A DNA stretch of 64,000 bases from Paenibacillus sp. XY044 (GTDB lineage: Bacteria; Bacillota; Bacilli; Paenibacillales; Paenibacillaceae). A program made the translations under genes and the position numbers. The notes beneath the pieces were generated by a model. It saw only the letters and a program-made list of their open reading frames with translations. It was not told the DNA's origin and made no database searches. Numbering within the stretch: position 1 is the first letter of the stretch; each line of letters starts with the position of its first letter. The stretch covers positions 248,001 through 312,000 of the forward strand of contig NZ_NQMO01000001.1 in assembly GCF_002257645.1 (NCBI RefSeq), written 5' to 3'. This document shows, one piece after another, positions 1 to 8,947 of this stretch.

Positions 1-164
1 ACCGGCTGGCCGCTTTGGCTGTCGACGAATTTATCGGACAAAACGAGATCGTTCTGAAAAACCTTGGCAAGTATTTGCCGCAAATCAAGGGGATTTCGGG
101 GGCGACCATTCTGGGCGACGGCCAGGTGGCCTTGATTCTGGACCCGAATGTCTTCATTAAATAG
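1..164 (+). CDS. cheA: Chemotaxis histidine kinase CheA, C-terminal end (partial)
   Basis: Partial gene cut by the window start. The frame beginning at base 3 reads about 53 residues, including AVDEFIGQNEIVLKNLGKYL and then GISGATILGDGQVALILD, and ends with a TAG stop. This is the typical end of the CheW-like P5 domain of CheA, the part that binds CheW and receptors. CheA phosphorylates CheY and CheB in response to receptor signals at the membrane. The call is supported by the following cheW, cheC, cheD and sigD, the same order as at the end of the Bacillus subtilis fla/che operon. The kinase core lies outside the window. Confidence 0.93.
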   Translation, partial: RLAALAVDEFIGQNEIVLKNLGKYLPQIKGISGATILGDGQVALILDPNVFIK

Positions 165-237
165 GAAGGTTTGCGAAAGCAGGAAGGCTTGCGGCACTTA
201 TGAAGGGGCGCCGCATTTAAATAAGGAGGTCTTGGGC

Positions 238-699
238 ATGGGAGAAGATATCAAAGTAATTGTATTTAAATTGGGTATTGAAGAGTATGGGATCGAAGTC
301 GACAAAGTCCAAACGATCGAACGCATGCTCCCGATTACGCGCGTTCCGAAGACGTACACGTTCGTAAGAGGTGTCATCAATCTGCGCGGCGTCGTCATCC
401 CGGTCATCGACCTGCGGGGGCGCTTCGGCCTTCCGGAATCCGAGTATACGGACCAGACGCGGATCATCATCGTGGTGGTAGGCGAAATGGAAGTCGGATT
501 TATCGTCGATTCGGCTAATGACGTCATCGATCTGAACAGAGACCGGATCGAGTCTCCGCCGGAAGTCGTCGGAGGCATCAAGGCCAGGTATCTGGACGGC
601 GTGGCAAAAATCGGCGATGACCGTCTGCTCATCATGCTGAACTTGTCCGAAGTGTTGAAGAAGAGCGAAATTATCCAGTTGGAAAGCCTTGAGGAGTAG
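238..699 (+). CDS. cheW: Chemotaxis coupling protein CheW
   Basis: 153 residues, the usual CheW length, made of one CheW-like double-barrel domain. It links chemoreceptors to CheA in the polar signalling arrays. Recognisable stretches are VIVFKLGIEEYGIEVDKVQ near the N-terminus and FVRGVINLRGVVIPVIDLR in the middle. I chose the ATG at 238 because AAGGAGGT at 223-230 sits at ideal spacing; the longer open frame from 148 overlaps cheA and adds residues foreign to the family. The stop is followed three bases later by the cheC start, so the two are probably translationally linked. Confidence 0.96.
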   Translation: MGEDIKVIVFKLGIEEYGIEVDKVQTIERMLPITRVPKTYTFVRGVINLRGVVIPVIDLRGRFGLPESEYTDQTRIIIVVVGEMEVGFIVDSANDVIDLNRDRIESPPEVVGGIKARYLDGVAKIGDDRLLIMLNLSEVLKKSEIIQLESLEE

Positions 700-702
700 T
701 TT

Positions 703-1329
703 GTGGAGGTCTTTAAGCATTTTAAAGAATTCAAGATGGATGTTCTGAAGGAAGTCGGCAATATCGGGGCGGGCAATGCGGCAACGGCGCTGTCCCGCCT
801 GCTCGATAAGCCTGTCGATATGGCGGTTCCCAAAGTGCAGCTGCTTCCCTTTGAAGAGATCGCCGACAGGGTCGGCGGGGCAGAGCGAATCGTCATCGCC
901 ATTTTTCTGCGGGTGGAAGGCGATGCTCCGGGCAATTTGTTCTTTATTGTCAGCCCGGAAGCAGCCAAAAGCCTGCTGAAGAAGCTGGCCGGCATGCAGG
1001 TCGACCTGGACGGCATGTTCGATGAAATGGAGCAATCGGCTCTGTGCGAGATCGGCAATATTTTGGCCGGTTCGTACCTTTCCTCGCTTGCGGACTTTAC
1101 GAAGCTGGATTTGTCTCCGACGGTCCCTGGTCTGGCGATGGACATGGCCGGCGCCATTCTGAGCTACGGGCTGCTGCAGTTTGGCCAAATGGGCGACGAT
1201 GCTCTGCTGATCGACACGACCTTCTTGGAGGGCGATCATGAGGTGGAAGGGAAGTTTTTTCTCATTCCCGATCCGGATTCATTCGCAAAAATTTTTCAAG
1301 CCCTGGGAGTGCCTCTAGAGAATGATTGA
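703..1329 (+). CDS. cheC: CheY-P phosphatase CheC
   Basis: 208 residues with a GTG start; GAGGAG at 691-696, inside the end of cheW, is its ribosome site. CheC dephosphorylates CheY-P and binds CheD in the Gram-positive adaptation system. Both phosphatase half-sites are visible: KEVGNIGAGNAATAL near residues 15-30 and CEIGNILAGSYLSSL near residues 112-126, each with the key Glu and Asn. It is therefore the two-site type, as in B. subtilis CheC. An ATG at 736 is possible, but the N-terminal helix encoded before it matches the family. It overlaps cheD by 8 bases. Confidence 0.95.
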   Translation: MEVFKHFKEFKMDVLKEVGNIGAGNAATALSRLLDKPVDMAVPKVQLLPFEEIADRVGGAERIVIAIFLRVEGDAPGNLFFIVSPEAAKSLLKKLAGMQVDLDGMFDEMEQSALCEIGNILAGSYLSSLADFTKLDLSPTVPGLAMDMAGAILSYGLLQFGQMGDDALLIDTTFLEGDHEVEGKFFLIPDPDSFAKIFQALGVPLEND

Positions 1330-1819
1330 AGAGCAAAGCATCGTTAAAGTAGGCATGGCCGATATGAACGTCGTGCGGGATCCCGGAGTCATCCGGACGC
1401 TGGGCCTCGGCTCATGTGTCGGAATTACGTTGCATGACCCGCTGCTTAAAATCGCAGGTATGGCGCACATCATGCTGCCGTCTTCAGACATTGCCCGCGA
1501 AGGGCAGCTGAATATCGCCAAATATGCGGATACCGCAGTGCCGGCTTTGCTGGAGCGGCTTGTAGTCATGGGAGCCTCGCCTTCCAGAATTGTCGCCAAG
1601 ATGGCCGGAGGGTCGCAAATGTTTCTGATGGCCGGTACCGGGGATACGATGCGAATCGGTCCCAGGAACGTGGAATCATGCAAAATGATGCTGTCGGATC
1701 TTCATATTCCGTTAATCGCCGAAGACACGTGCGGAAGCCATGGACGAACGATAGAACTGGATTCAGGCAGCGGAATCCTGTCCGTGCGCAGTGTACAAAT
1801 GGGTGTAAAGGAATTGTAG
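1322..1819 (+). CDS. cheD: Chemoreceptor glutamine deamidase CheD
   Basis: 165 residues. CheD deamidates receptor glutamines and also activates CheC, closing a feedback loop on CheY-P. The active-site cysteine is C32 in TLGLGSCVGITLHD and the histidine is H49 in AGMAHIMLP; the conserved KMAGGSQMF stretch follows. The ATG lies inside the end of cheC (8-base overlap), which fits the joint action of the two proteins. Confidence 0.95.
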   Translation: MIEEQSIVKVGMADMNVVRDPGVIRTLGLGSCVGITLHDPLLKIAGMAHIMLPSSDIAREGQLNIAKYADTAVPALLERLVVMGASPSRIVAKMAGGSQMFLMAGTGDTMRIGPRNVESCKMMLSDLHIPLIAEDTCGSHGRTIELDSGSGILSVRSVQMGVKEL

Positions 1820-1821
1820 CC

Positions 1822-2223
1822 ATGAAAGGAAATTTGTTGTTTAACCTTGTGTTTGGTGCTGTCGGATTCGTGCTGACGCTGCTGATCTCGATGGGAAACA
1901 ACCTGTTTATGACCAGCTTGATCAGAGGGCTGATATCTTTTGTCATCTGGTTTCTGCTCGCTTTTTTGCTCCGCTGGGTGTGGGGCGTGGTCAGCGTTCC
2001 CGAAGCGGAGCATGAGGCTGCAGCAGCCGAGCAGGAGCGGGGTACCCGATTTGATATGACGACCCCGGATGAGAGCGATGAGTTAAACGATCTGTTGACG
2101 CCGAGACCCGCCTCCGATCAAGAGGATGGGAAAGGCTTTACACCACTCAATCCGCCGAAGCTGGTTTCGGCGAAAGATCCGGAAGAACTGGCGAAAGCCG
2201 TTCGACACCTGTCAGAAAAATAG
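1822..2223 (+). CDS. Small membrane protein between cheD and sigD (unknown function)
   Basis: 133 residues, start ATG 1822 two bases after the cheD stop. The N-terminal 55 residues contain two hydrophobic segments (about residues 5-22 and 33-52). The remainder is an acidic, Pro/Glu-rich cytoplasmic tail ending in KDPEELAKAVRHLSEK. I do not recognise a named family. The position, with sigD three to twelve bases downstream, implies co-expression with chemotaxis genes. B. subtilis has no equivalent gene at this point, so this looks like a lineage-specific addition. Confidence 0.8.
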   Translation: MKGNLLFNLVFGAVGFVLTLLISMGNNLFMTSLIRGLISFVIWFLLAFLLRWVWGVVSVPEAEHEAAAAEQERGTRFDMTTPDESDELNDLLTPRPASDQEDGKGFTPLNPPKLVSAKDPEELAKAVRHLSEK

Positions 2224-2235
2224 GGGGTGGGGGAA

Positions 2236-3024
2236 ATGAGCGAGCGAAAAGCTTCTCATCTGAATCATGCCGAGCTCTGGGAGCAATGGAAAGAACACGG
2301 AAATATTGAAGCGAAAAAGTCCCTGATCGAGAAACACCTCCACATCGTGGACTATGTTTCCAGCCGACTTGCCATTGGCCTGCCAAGGAATGTATCCAAA
2401 GATGATCTGGCCAGCAACGGCGTAATGGGACTGATTGACGCCATTGATAAATTTGACTATAAACGCGGACTGCAGTTTGAGACCTACGCTTCGTTCCGGG
2501 TTCGGGGAGCCATTCTCGATTCCCTGCGGCAGGGGGATTGGGTGCCCCGTTCCGTTCGGGAGAAGGCCAAGCGTATCGAGGATGCCTATCAGCAGCTTGA
2601 ACAGAAGCACCTGAGGTCTGCGACGGACTTGGAGATGAGTGAATATTTGAACGTATCCGAGAAAGATTTTCACCAGATGCTCCAGGAAGTCGCGGTCATG
2701 TCGCTCTGCTCGCTGGAGGACCCGATCCGCGAGGAGGAATCCGAGACGCGTCTGTCCGTGATGGTCGACGACAAAGCCAAAAATCCGGATTACAAAGTGA
2801 ACGAGTTTTATTTGCGGGAGTCTCTCGTCAAAGGGATTGAGAAGCTTACCGAGAAGGAAAGAACCGTCGTATCCCTGCTGTATTATGAGGACTTATCTTT
2901 AAGCGAAATAGCAGAAGTCATGTCACTTTCACCTTCAAGAATATCCCAGCTTCACTCCAAGGCCATATTGAGGCTGCGCGCAACGCTGGAGAAGCACCGG
3001 GATTTACTGATGCAAAACGATTAA
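2236..3024 (+). CDS. sigD: RNA polymerase sigma factor SigD (FliA/WhiG family)
   Basis: 262 residues, close to B. subtilis SigD (254). It directs transcription of late flagellar, chemotaxis and autolysin genes. Region 2 is seen in LAIGLPRNVSKDDLASNG and LQFETYASFRVRGAILDSLR, region 3 in the segment around WVPRSVREKAKRIED, and region 4 in LTEKERTVVSLLYYEDLSLS followed by the helix-turn-helix SPSRISQLHSKA. I prefer ATG 2236 because the GGGGGTGG stretch at 2223-2230 is then a ribosome site; GTG 2227 is the alternative. No FlgM-like anti-sigma gene is visible in this window. Confidence 0.95.
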   Translation: MSERKASHLNHAELWEQWKEHGNIEAKKSLIEKHLHIVDYVSSRLAIGLPRNVSKDDLASNGVMGLIDAIDKFDYKRGLQFETYASFRVRGAILDSLRQGDWVPRSVREKAKRIEDAYQQLEQKHLRSATDLEMSEYLNVSEKDFHQMLQEVAVMSLCSLEDPIREEESETRLSVMVDDKAKNPDYKVNEFYLRESLVKGIEKLTEKERTVVSLLYYEDLSLSEIAEVMSLSPSRISQLHSKAILRLRATLEKHRDLLMQND

Positions 3025-3055
3025 CCGTTGCACGAAGTAGAAAGGAGGAAAACGA

Positions 3056-4465
3056 TTGACAGCTCCAATTGCGCTTGAAACCTATTTGGAAATTACCTTT
3101 TCGGAGGACAAAAGCGTCGCCTACTTGCAGTTCTCCAAGCGTTCCGAGGATTTTGAGGTGACGGAGGGGGAACTCCAGCTCTTTTTGAGGAGCCATCAAA
3201 TCCAATTCGGCATGGACCAGGCGCTCCTGGGCCGGATCTGCAGCCATCCTCAGGAGTACATGTTTGGACGAACCCCGATTGCCATGGGCGAACAGCCTGA
3301 CAGCGGCAAGAACGGCAGAATCGAATTCGCCTTCGATCTTCGGGATGAAAAGGAGCACAGGCCGCTCGAGACCGAGGACGGCAAAGTGGACTACAAAGAA
3401 CTGGTCAGTCTGAACAATGTCAGCAAGGGCCAGCTTATCGCCAAACGGATTCCGCCCGAGCCCGGCAAACCGGGACTCAGCGTTACCGGGGAAGTGATAC
3501 CGTTCAAGCCCGGTAAAGAGGCCTATTTTAAGGTGGGAAAAAATGTGGTGGTCGATCCGGAGAATACAGCCATGTATGCCGCCATCGACGGCCTGATTGC
3601 CACGACGGATAAAGGCAAAATCAACGTCTTTCCCGTCTATGAGGTGAATGGGGACGTGGATTACAGCGTGGGCAACATCGATTTTGTCGGCACGGTGGTC
3701 ATCCGTGGGAATGTCCTGACTGGATTCCGCGTGAAAGCGGCAGGGGACATTCGTGTGGTCGGCGGCGTGGAAGGCGCGGAGCTTGAAGCGGAAGGGTCCA
3801 TTGAAATTACGAGCGGGATCATCGGTTACAACAAAGGGTATGTCAAAGCAGGCCAAAATGTAAAAAGCTCTTTCATCCAAGATGGCAACGTCATTGCCGG
3901 GGAAGATGTGATCGTCTCGCAGAGCATCATGCACTCCAGCATCCGGGCAGGAAGAAACGTACTGTGCAACGCCACCAAAGGGCTGATCGTCGGCGGAGTC
4001 ATTCAGGCAGGAGAACGGGTCATTGCCAGAACGGTCGGCAACAGCATGTCCACCATGACCACGATTGAGGTGGGAGTCCTTCCGGAGCTTAGAAACGAGC
4101 TCGCCGAGCTGCGGGGCAAGATCAGGCAGCTGGTGGAGTCGCAGGACAAGACAGACAAGGCATTGTATTTATTGAACCAACTGGCCGCTTCAGGACAGCT
4201 TCCGCCCGACAAGATGGCGCTTAGGCTCAAACTGAACGCCACCAAGAAATCGAATGACCGGGAGCAGATGGAAGCGAAAGAACGTACATTGGAAATCGAG
4301 AAAACATTGGAAGATTCGGTTCGGGCCCGCGTCGACGTGGTTAAAGTGGTCTACGGAGGCTCTAAAATAGTTATCGGCAGATACACCAGATTTATTAAGG
4401 ACTCGGCGGAACGGGTTTCATTTTATTATCATGAAGGCGATATTACGATGGTTCCGTACTTTTAA
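3056..4465 (+). CDS. DUF342 / FapA-type polymer-forming protein
   Basis: 469 residues from a TTG at 3056 with AAAGGAGGAA at 3041-3050. The family (DUF342, 'FapA') has a variable N-terminal part, a central right-handed beta-helix and a C-terminal coiled coil. Here the beta-helix is visible as short repeats (for example VRGNVLTGFRVKAAGDIRVV and AGEDVIVSQSIMHSSIRAGR, residues about 215-325). The coiled coil spans about residues 345-430. DUF342 proteins are often found with flagellar or sporulation genes, but the exact role is not settled. Position directly after sigD suggests a link to motility. Confidence 0.88.
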   Translation: MTAPIALETYLEITFSEDKSVAYLQFSKRSEDFEVTEGELQLFLRSHQIQFGMDQALLGRICSHPQEYMFGRTPIAMGEQPDSGKNGRIEFAFDLRDEKEHRPLETEDGKVDYKELVSLNNVSKGQLIAKRIPPEPGKPGLSVTGEVIPFKPGKEAYFKVGKNVVVDPENTAMYAAIDGLIATTDKGKINVFPVYEVNGDVDYSVGNIDFVGTVVIRGNVLTGFRVKAAGDIRVVGGVEGAELEAEGSIEITSGIIGYNKGYVKAGQNVKSSFIQDGNVIAGEDVIVSQSIMHSSIRAGRNVLCNATKGLIVGGVIQAGERVIARTVGNSMSTMTTIEVGVLPELRNELAELRGKIRQLVESQDKTDKALYLLNQLAASGQLPPDKMALRLKLNATKKSNDREQMEAKERTLEIEKTLEDSVRARVDVVKVVYGGSKIVIGRYTRFIKDSAERVSFYYHEGDITMVPYF

Positions 4466-4477
4466 TATAAAGTGCGA

Positions 4478-4669
4478 GTTCAAAAAGGTCGGTTTTCAGC
4501 ACCGAAGTTTACGCTTCCGATGTGTGTTTTTTCAAAACACTTGAATGGGATGGGTACGTAAGCATCCGCATAGGCCCGGCTGAATTCAAGAATCGATGCC
4601 GATAATCGCGGTCACTCGTACTTGATTGGCCTCGATTGGTTTTCTTATCAAAAGTGGTCTTTTTGAATA
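4478..4669 (+). repeat. Hairpin-bounded intergenic element (repeat-like)
   Basis: This non-coding stretch is bounded by GTTCAAAAAGGTC at 4478-4490 and GGTCTTTTTGAAT at 4656-4668. The two ends can pair over 13 bases with three G-U pairs and no real mismatch on the + strand RNA. Inside are a CGGT/ACCG hairpin (4490-4504) and a perfect 7-bp hairpin GTGTTTT-TTC-AAAACAC (4524-4540). I recall similar 'TTCAAAAAG...CTTTTTGAA' blocks scattered between genes of Paenibacillus; that is memory, not a search. It separates the sigD-DUF342 genes from the next small gene. Confidence 0.5.
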
Positions 4670-4730
4670 ACCTCTAAAAAGAAGCAAAGTACTCTGGATA
4701 CGATTCCTATCGATAAGAGGTGGAAGACGG

Positions 4731-5042
4731 ATGAGTATGAAGGCGGTTGAAATGCAAATTGCGATCCCTCGGACCAGCGAGGTCGGCAAGGTGCAAAATG
4801 AGCTGCACCACCGGCCCGCACAGGATCAGCAATTTTTGGCGGAACAGGGGATCAAGGAAACGGCGGAAATGAGCAAGCGCAGCGAATCGGTGGACGAAAC
4901 GGCGGACGCGGCCATACGGGATGAAGGCGGACGGAACAAGCAACGGCGAAATCAAACCGCAAGCACATCCGCTGAGGAGTCTGCGGACCTTCAGGATGCG
5001 CAGCACCCCTTCAAGGGGCATCATCTGGATGTGTCCCTATGA
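4731..5042 (+). CDS. Conserved small protein of the sigD region (unknown function)
   Basis: 103 residues, ATG 4731 with AAGAGGTGGAAG at 4716-4727. The N-terminus EMQIAIPRTSEVGKVQNEL and the C-terminal HPFKGHHLDVSL resemble a small family that I recall next to DUF342 and flagellar genes in Clostridia and Paenibacillus. The central part is polar and rich in Gln, Glu, Arg and Lys, and is likely helical. There is no signal peptide, membrane segment or catalytic motif. Function is unknown; the context suggests a motility or envelope role. Confidence 0.75.
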   Translation: MSMKAVEMQIAIPRTSEVGKVQNELHHRPAQDQQFLAEQGIKETAEMSKRSESVDETADAAIRDEGGRNKQRRNQTASTSAEESADLQDAQHPFKGHHLDVSL

Positions 5043-5085
5043 CCCATCCCCGACATGAATATCACAGTCAAAGGAGAGCCGTTAC

Positions 5086-5679
5086 TTGGAACCTTGGTTA
5101 ATAGTCGTTATATTGGGCGCTGCCGCGTTGGTGTATGCCATGATACTTCCTAAACGGAAGGAGGAGCAGAGCCAGCTAGGCAGCGTAGTCAAGCAGGTCG
5201 AGGCCACACTTGAGCAGTACATGGCTGAAATTGAAAATGAAAACGTCGAGCTCGTCGAGCTGGTTTCCCAAATGAAGCAGGATATGGCGGCGAAGCAGCT
5301 GTCCCAGCAGGAACAGCTGACGGAGATGCGTCAGCGGCTCGTTTCGCTTGAGCAGCAGGCTGCACAGCATGACACAAGACTTTTGCAAGTGGAGAGCCTG
5401 CCTGCCGGGCAGGTCACGGGTAGTCTTGGAGCGCTCGCTGCCGCGGAGTCGGCGTCTTCCCTGGATCTAGCAGGTGCCGCAGGTGTTGATCCGGACGGCG
5501 GGGGCGACGATGAACCGGCGCAGCCTGAACTTCAGCCATCGATCAAGGACAGGTACCCGGAGCTGTTCGACTTGTACAGCAAAGGCAAATCGATTGACGT
5601 CATCGGAAAAATGACTGGCATGCACCGCGGCGAAATCCAGCTGATTCTTCAGCTTGCGAAACAGGAGGAGACGGTGTGA
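5086..5679 (+). CDS. Membrane-anchored coiled-coil protein (SwrB/YlxL-like, DUF6115-type C-terminus)
   Basis: 197 residues from TTG 5086 (AAGGAG at 5071-5076). It has a short N-terminal membrane anchor (about residues 3-21), a long Glu/Gln-rich coiled coil (about 30-105), a variable linker, and a compact C-terminal domain YPELFDLYSKGKSIDVIGKM followed by a small helix-turn-helix-like segment. This arrangement matches SwrB (YlxL), which in B. subtilis follows sigD and promotes flagellar export-apparatus maturation during swarming. The similarity is in architecture and position; I cannot confirm orthology by alignment. It overlaps the next gene by 4 bases. Confidence 0.7.
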   Translation: MEPWLIVVILGAAALVYAMILPKRKEEQSQLGSVVKQVEATLEQYMAEIENENVELVELVSQMKQDMAAKQLSQQEQLTEMRQRLVSLEQQAAQHDTRLLQVESLPAGQVTGSLGALAAAESASSLDLAGAAGVDPDGGGDDEPAQPELQPSIKDRYPELFDLYSKGKSIDVIGKMTGMHRGEIQLILQLAKQEETV

Positions 5680-6311
5680 TCAGAAATCGGACATTTATGA
5701 TGGGACTCGGCATTGGTCTCCTGCTCGGCTCACTCCTGCTGCAGCTGATGATCTTTGGGCAGGGCGCCGACCGGCAGTCTGGAGAAACCCCGGCAGCAGC
5801 CAGCCTGACGAAGGAAGAGCTTGAGCAGCAGGCGGAGGCGCTGGACCTTAAGGTTGTCGGCAATGAGGACAAGCTGATGACCGAGGAGGAGTGGAAGCAG
5901 CAGATGGTCGAGCAGAGCTCGGTTCCTAAAGGAAGCGCAGCGAAGTCGCCAGATGCCGCGGACACGGCCAAGCAGCCGGCCCAGCCGGACAAGCCGCAGC
6001 AGCCTACCGCCTCGAAGCAGCCGCAGTCAGGCTCCCAGGGCTCCGGTGATGATAAGGCAGCTAAGCAGCCGCAATCGCCTTCTGTGCCGGCGTCCAAAAC
6101 GGTTGAAGTGAAAATCGCAAGCGGAAACAATTTGGAGGACGTTGCCGGAAAGCTGGAGAAGGCCGGGGTCATCGCCGACGCCAATCAATTCGTGCAAAAA
6201 GGAAGATCACTCAAGATCAGCACGAAAATTCAAACCGGCCGGTATGCATTTACAGCCGGTGAGGATTTCAGTTCCATTATCGCTAAAATTACGACAAAAC
6301 CGCCACGCTAA
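5676..6311 (+). CDS. Membrane protein with MltG-type LysM-like domain, no lytic domain
   Basis: 211 residues from GTG 5676, overlapping the previous stop (GTGA). It has an N-terminal membrane anchor (about residues 7-27), then a long Gln/Pro/Lys/Ser-rich linker (to about 140). The C-terminal about 70 residues (VEVKIASGNNLEDVAGKLEK and GRYAFTAGEDFSSIIAKI) resemble the LysM-like domain at the N-terminus of endolytic transglycosylase MltG. The catalytic YceG domain is absent and the gene ends normally before a terminator, so this appears to be a real short protein rather than a broken mltG. A role in wall or flagellum anchoring is a guess. Confidence 0.75.
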   Translation: MIRNRTFMMGLGIGLLLGSLLLQLMIFGQGADRQSGETPAAASLTKEELEQQAEALDLKVVGNEDKLMTEEEWKQQMVEQSSVPKGSAAKSPDAADTAKQPAQPDKPQQPTASKQPQSGSQGSGDDKAAKQPQSPSVPASKTVEVKIASGNNLEDVAGKLEKAGVIADANQFVQKGRSLKISTKIQTGRYAFTAGEDFSSIIAKITTKPPR

Positions 6312-6336
6312 CGACAATCGGCTGGACGGTTTTTTT
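6296..6336 (+). terminator. Terminator ending the che/sigD-region operon
   Basis: AAAACCG (6296-6302) can pair with CGGTTTT (6327-6333), with a T-run to 6336. The left arm lies in the last codons of the preceding gene. A second inverted repeat, TTTTTTCG-TG-CGAAAAAA, overlaps the T-run and could serve as part of a bidirectional structure. Confidence 0.55.
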
Positions 6337-6363
6337 CGTGCGAAAAAAGCCGCCCCTTAGGCG

Positions 6364-6392
6364 TTGCATCGAGCTTTTAGATATGGTATATT
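6364..6392 (+). promoter_or_regulatory. SigA promoter of rpsB
   Basis: TTGCAT at 6364-6369, a 17-base spacer and TATATT at 6387-6392. It lies about 120 bases before rpsB, giving a leader with a small GTGTT-AA-AACAC hairpin near its 5' end. Confidence 0.75.
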
Positions 6393-6517
6393 AAATGACG
6401 GTGTTAAAACACACGCTGTCGGATTTCGTAAAGGGTGCTTTCCATATGGGGAGTCTTGACGGGAAATGAAAGCAGCGGAGGACACAATAAAAAACCAAAC
6501 TTAGGAGGTGTGTGAAG

Positions 6518-7216
6518 ATGGCAGTTATCTCCATGAAACAGCTTCTCGAAGCTGGCGTTCACTTCGGTCACCAGACTCGTCGTTGGAACCCGAAAATGGA
6601 TAAATATATCTTCACTGAAAGAAACGGAATTTACATTATTGACCTGCAAAAGACAGTTAAGAAGGTCGAAGAAGCTTTTAACTTCGTGAAAAGCGTGGCT
6701 GGAGAGAATGGAACGATTCTTTTCGTCGGTACGAAGAAACAAGCCCAAGACTCCGTCAAAGAAGAAGCAGAACGTTGCGGCATGTACTACATCAACCAAC
6801 GTTGGCTCGGCGGAACGCTGACTAACTTTGAAACGATTCAAAAACGGATCAACCGTTTGAAAGAACTCGAAAAATGGGAAGAAGACGGCACATTCTCCGT
6901 TCTTCCTAAGAAAGAAGTCATCCTTCTCCGCAAAGAGAAAGATCGTCTTGAGAAATTCCTGGGCGGCATCAAGAACATGAAGGGCCTGCCAAGCGCCCTG
7001 TTCATCATCGATCCGCGCAAAGAGCGCATCGCGGTTGCCGAAGCCCGCAAATTGGGTATCCCAATTGTAGGTATCGTTGACACGAACTGCGATCCGGACG
7101 AAATCGACTACGTTATTCCTGGTAATGACGACGCGATCCGTGCCGTTAAGCTGTTGACTGGCAAAATGGCTGACGCTGTGGTGGAAGCTCACCAAGGCGA
7201 AGAAACTTCTGCCTAA
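6518..7216 (+). CDS. rpsB: 30S ribosomal protein S2
   Basis: 232 residues. S2 binds the 30S subunit late in assembly at the 16S rRNA head-body junction, and S1-like contacts depend on it. Family stretches include [20 protein letters not shown] at the N-terminus, [22 protein letters not shown] and [20 protein letters not shown]. The start is ATG 6518 behind AGGAGGTG (6503-6510); the GTG at 6512 falls too near that site. Codon use is strongly biased to the preferred set, as expected for a highly expressed gene. tsf follows after a weak terminator-like hairpin. Confidence 0.98.
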   Translation: MAVISMKQLLEAGVHFGHQTRRWNPKMDKYIFTERNGIYIIDLQKTVKKVEEAFNFVKSVAGENGTILFVGTKKQAQDSVKEEAERCGMYYINQRWLGGTLTNFETIQKRINRLKELEKWEEDGTFSVLPKKEVILLRKEKDRLEKFLGGIKNMKGLPSALFIIDPRKERIAVAEARKLGIPIVGIVDTNCDPDEIDYVIPGNDDAIRAVKLLTGKMADAVVEAHQGEETSA

Positions 7217-7253
7217 GATTCGACAGTCGAGCAATATAAACATGAATTAAATG

Positions 7254-7298
7254 AAAAGGGTGGTTGGTAGGTGGATAACCTCTCACTGCCCTTTTTTT
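7254..7298 (+). terminator. Terminator-like hairpin between rpsB and tsf
   Basis: AAAAGGG (7254-7260) pairs with CCCTTTT (7289-7294 onward) ahead of a T-run of seven. The loop region is imperfectly paired. It probably gives partial termination so that S2 is made in excess of EF-Ts. Confidence 0.6.
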
Positions 7299-7368
7299 AA
7301 GATTGCAAGCAATGATCAGGTTTGATACCTGGCTGAAAAATTAGCATCCTATTTGGAGGGAATATTCG

Positions 7369-8019
7369 ATGGCAGTTAGTGCTAGTGCGGTAAAAGAACT
7401 TCGTGAAAAAACAGGCGCAGGTATGCTTGATTGCAAAAAAGCGTTGGATGAAGCAAACGGTGATATCACCAAAGCAACGGAACTCCTTCGTGAAAAAGGT
7501 CTGGCTGCTGCGGCAAACAAAGCTGGACGCGCAGCTACAGAAGGCGTTGTAGAAGCTTATATCCACGCTGGCGGAAGAATCGGCGTCCTGGTTGAAATCA
7601 ACTGCGAAACCGACTTCGTTGGTAAAACGGACCAATTCAAAGAGTTCGCACGTGACATCGCGATGCATATCGCGGCTTCGAGCCCGCGTTACGTTTCCCG
7701 CGAAGAAGTGCCTCAGGCAGAAGTAGAGAAAGAGAAAGAAATTTTGAAAGCTCAAGCCTTGAACGAAGGCAAGCCTGAAAAAATCGTTGAAAAAATGGTT
7801 GAAGGCCGCATCGGTAAGTACTACGAAGAGTTCTGCCTTCTGGAGCAACCTTTCATTAAGGATCCAGACAAAACCATCTCTCAACTGCTGAACGAAAAAA
7901 TCAGCACGATCGGCGAAAACATCTCCATCCGCCGCTTTGTTCGTTACGAACTGGGCGAAGGCCTCGAGAAAAAAGTCGACAACTTCGTTGAAGAAGTTAT
8001 GGCGCAAGTTAAACAATAA
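7369..8019 (+). CDS. tsf: Translation elongation factor Ts
   Basis: 216 residues. EF-Ts exchanges GDP on EF-Tu. The N-terminal UBA-like domain ([20 protein letters not shown], residues about 5-24) and the core ([18 protein letters not shown]) are clear. The protein is much shorter than B. subtilis EF-Ts (about 293 residues): part of the core/dimerisation region is missing, as in Thermus-type EF-Ts. The C-terminus reads smoothly to the stop with no frameshift sign, so the short form is genuine. ATG 7369 follows GGAGGG at 7355-7360. Confidence 0.97.
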   Translation: MAVSASAVKELREKTGAGMLDCKKALDEANGDITKATELLREKGLAAAANKAGRAATEGVVEAYIHAGGRIGVLVEINCETDFVGKTDQFKEFARDIAMHIAASSPRYVSREEVPQAEVEKEKEILKAQALNEGKPEKIVEKMVEGRIGKYYEEFCLLEQPFIKDPDKTISQLLNEKISTIGENISIRRFVRYELGEGLEKKVDNFVEEVMAQVKQ

Positions 8020-8056
8020 GAGCCCTTTATTCGCGGCATCTATAACTAGAACAAAA

Positions 8057-8090
8057 GAAGAGCGGAACACGCAGTGTTCCCTCTTTTTTA
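8057..8090 (+). terminator. Terminator after tsf
   Basis: AAGAG-C-GGAACAC, loop GCA, then GTGTTCC-CTCTT and a T-run to 8089. The stem is nearly perfect. It ends the rpsB-tsf unit, about 130 bases before pyrH. Confidence 0.88.
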
Positions 8091-8167
8091 AAAGAGCAGA
8101 CGTTTTTCTCAAGAGAATGACATCGGTTTGGTGTGGTGTTTACCGGATAGGGCCCGCCGAACGTTAG

Positions 8168-8946
<779 letters not shown>

Positions 8947-8947
<1 letters not shown>

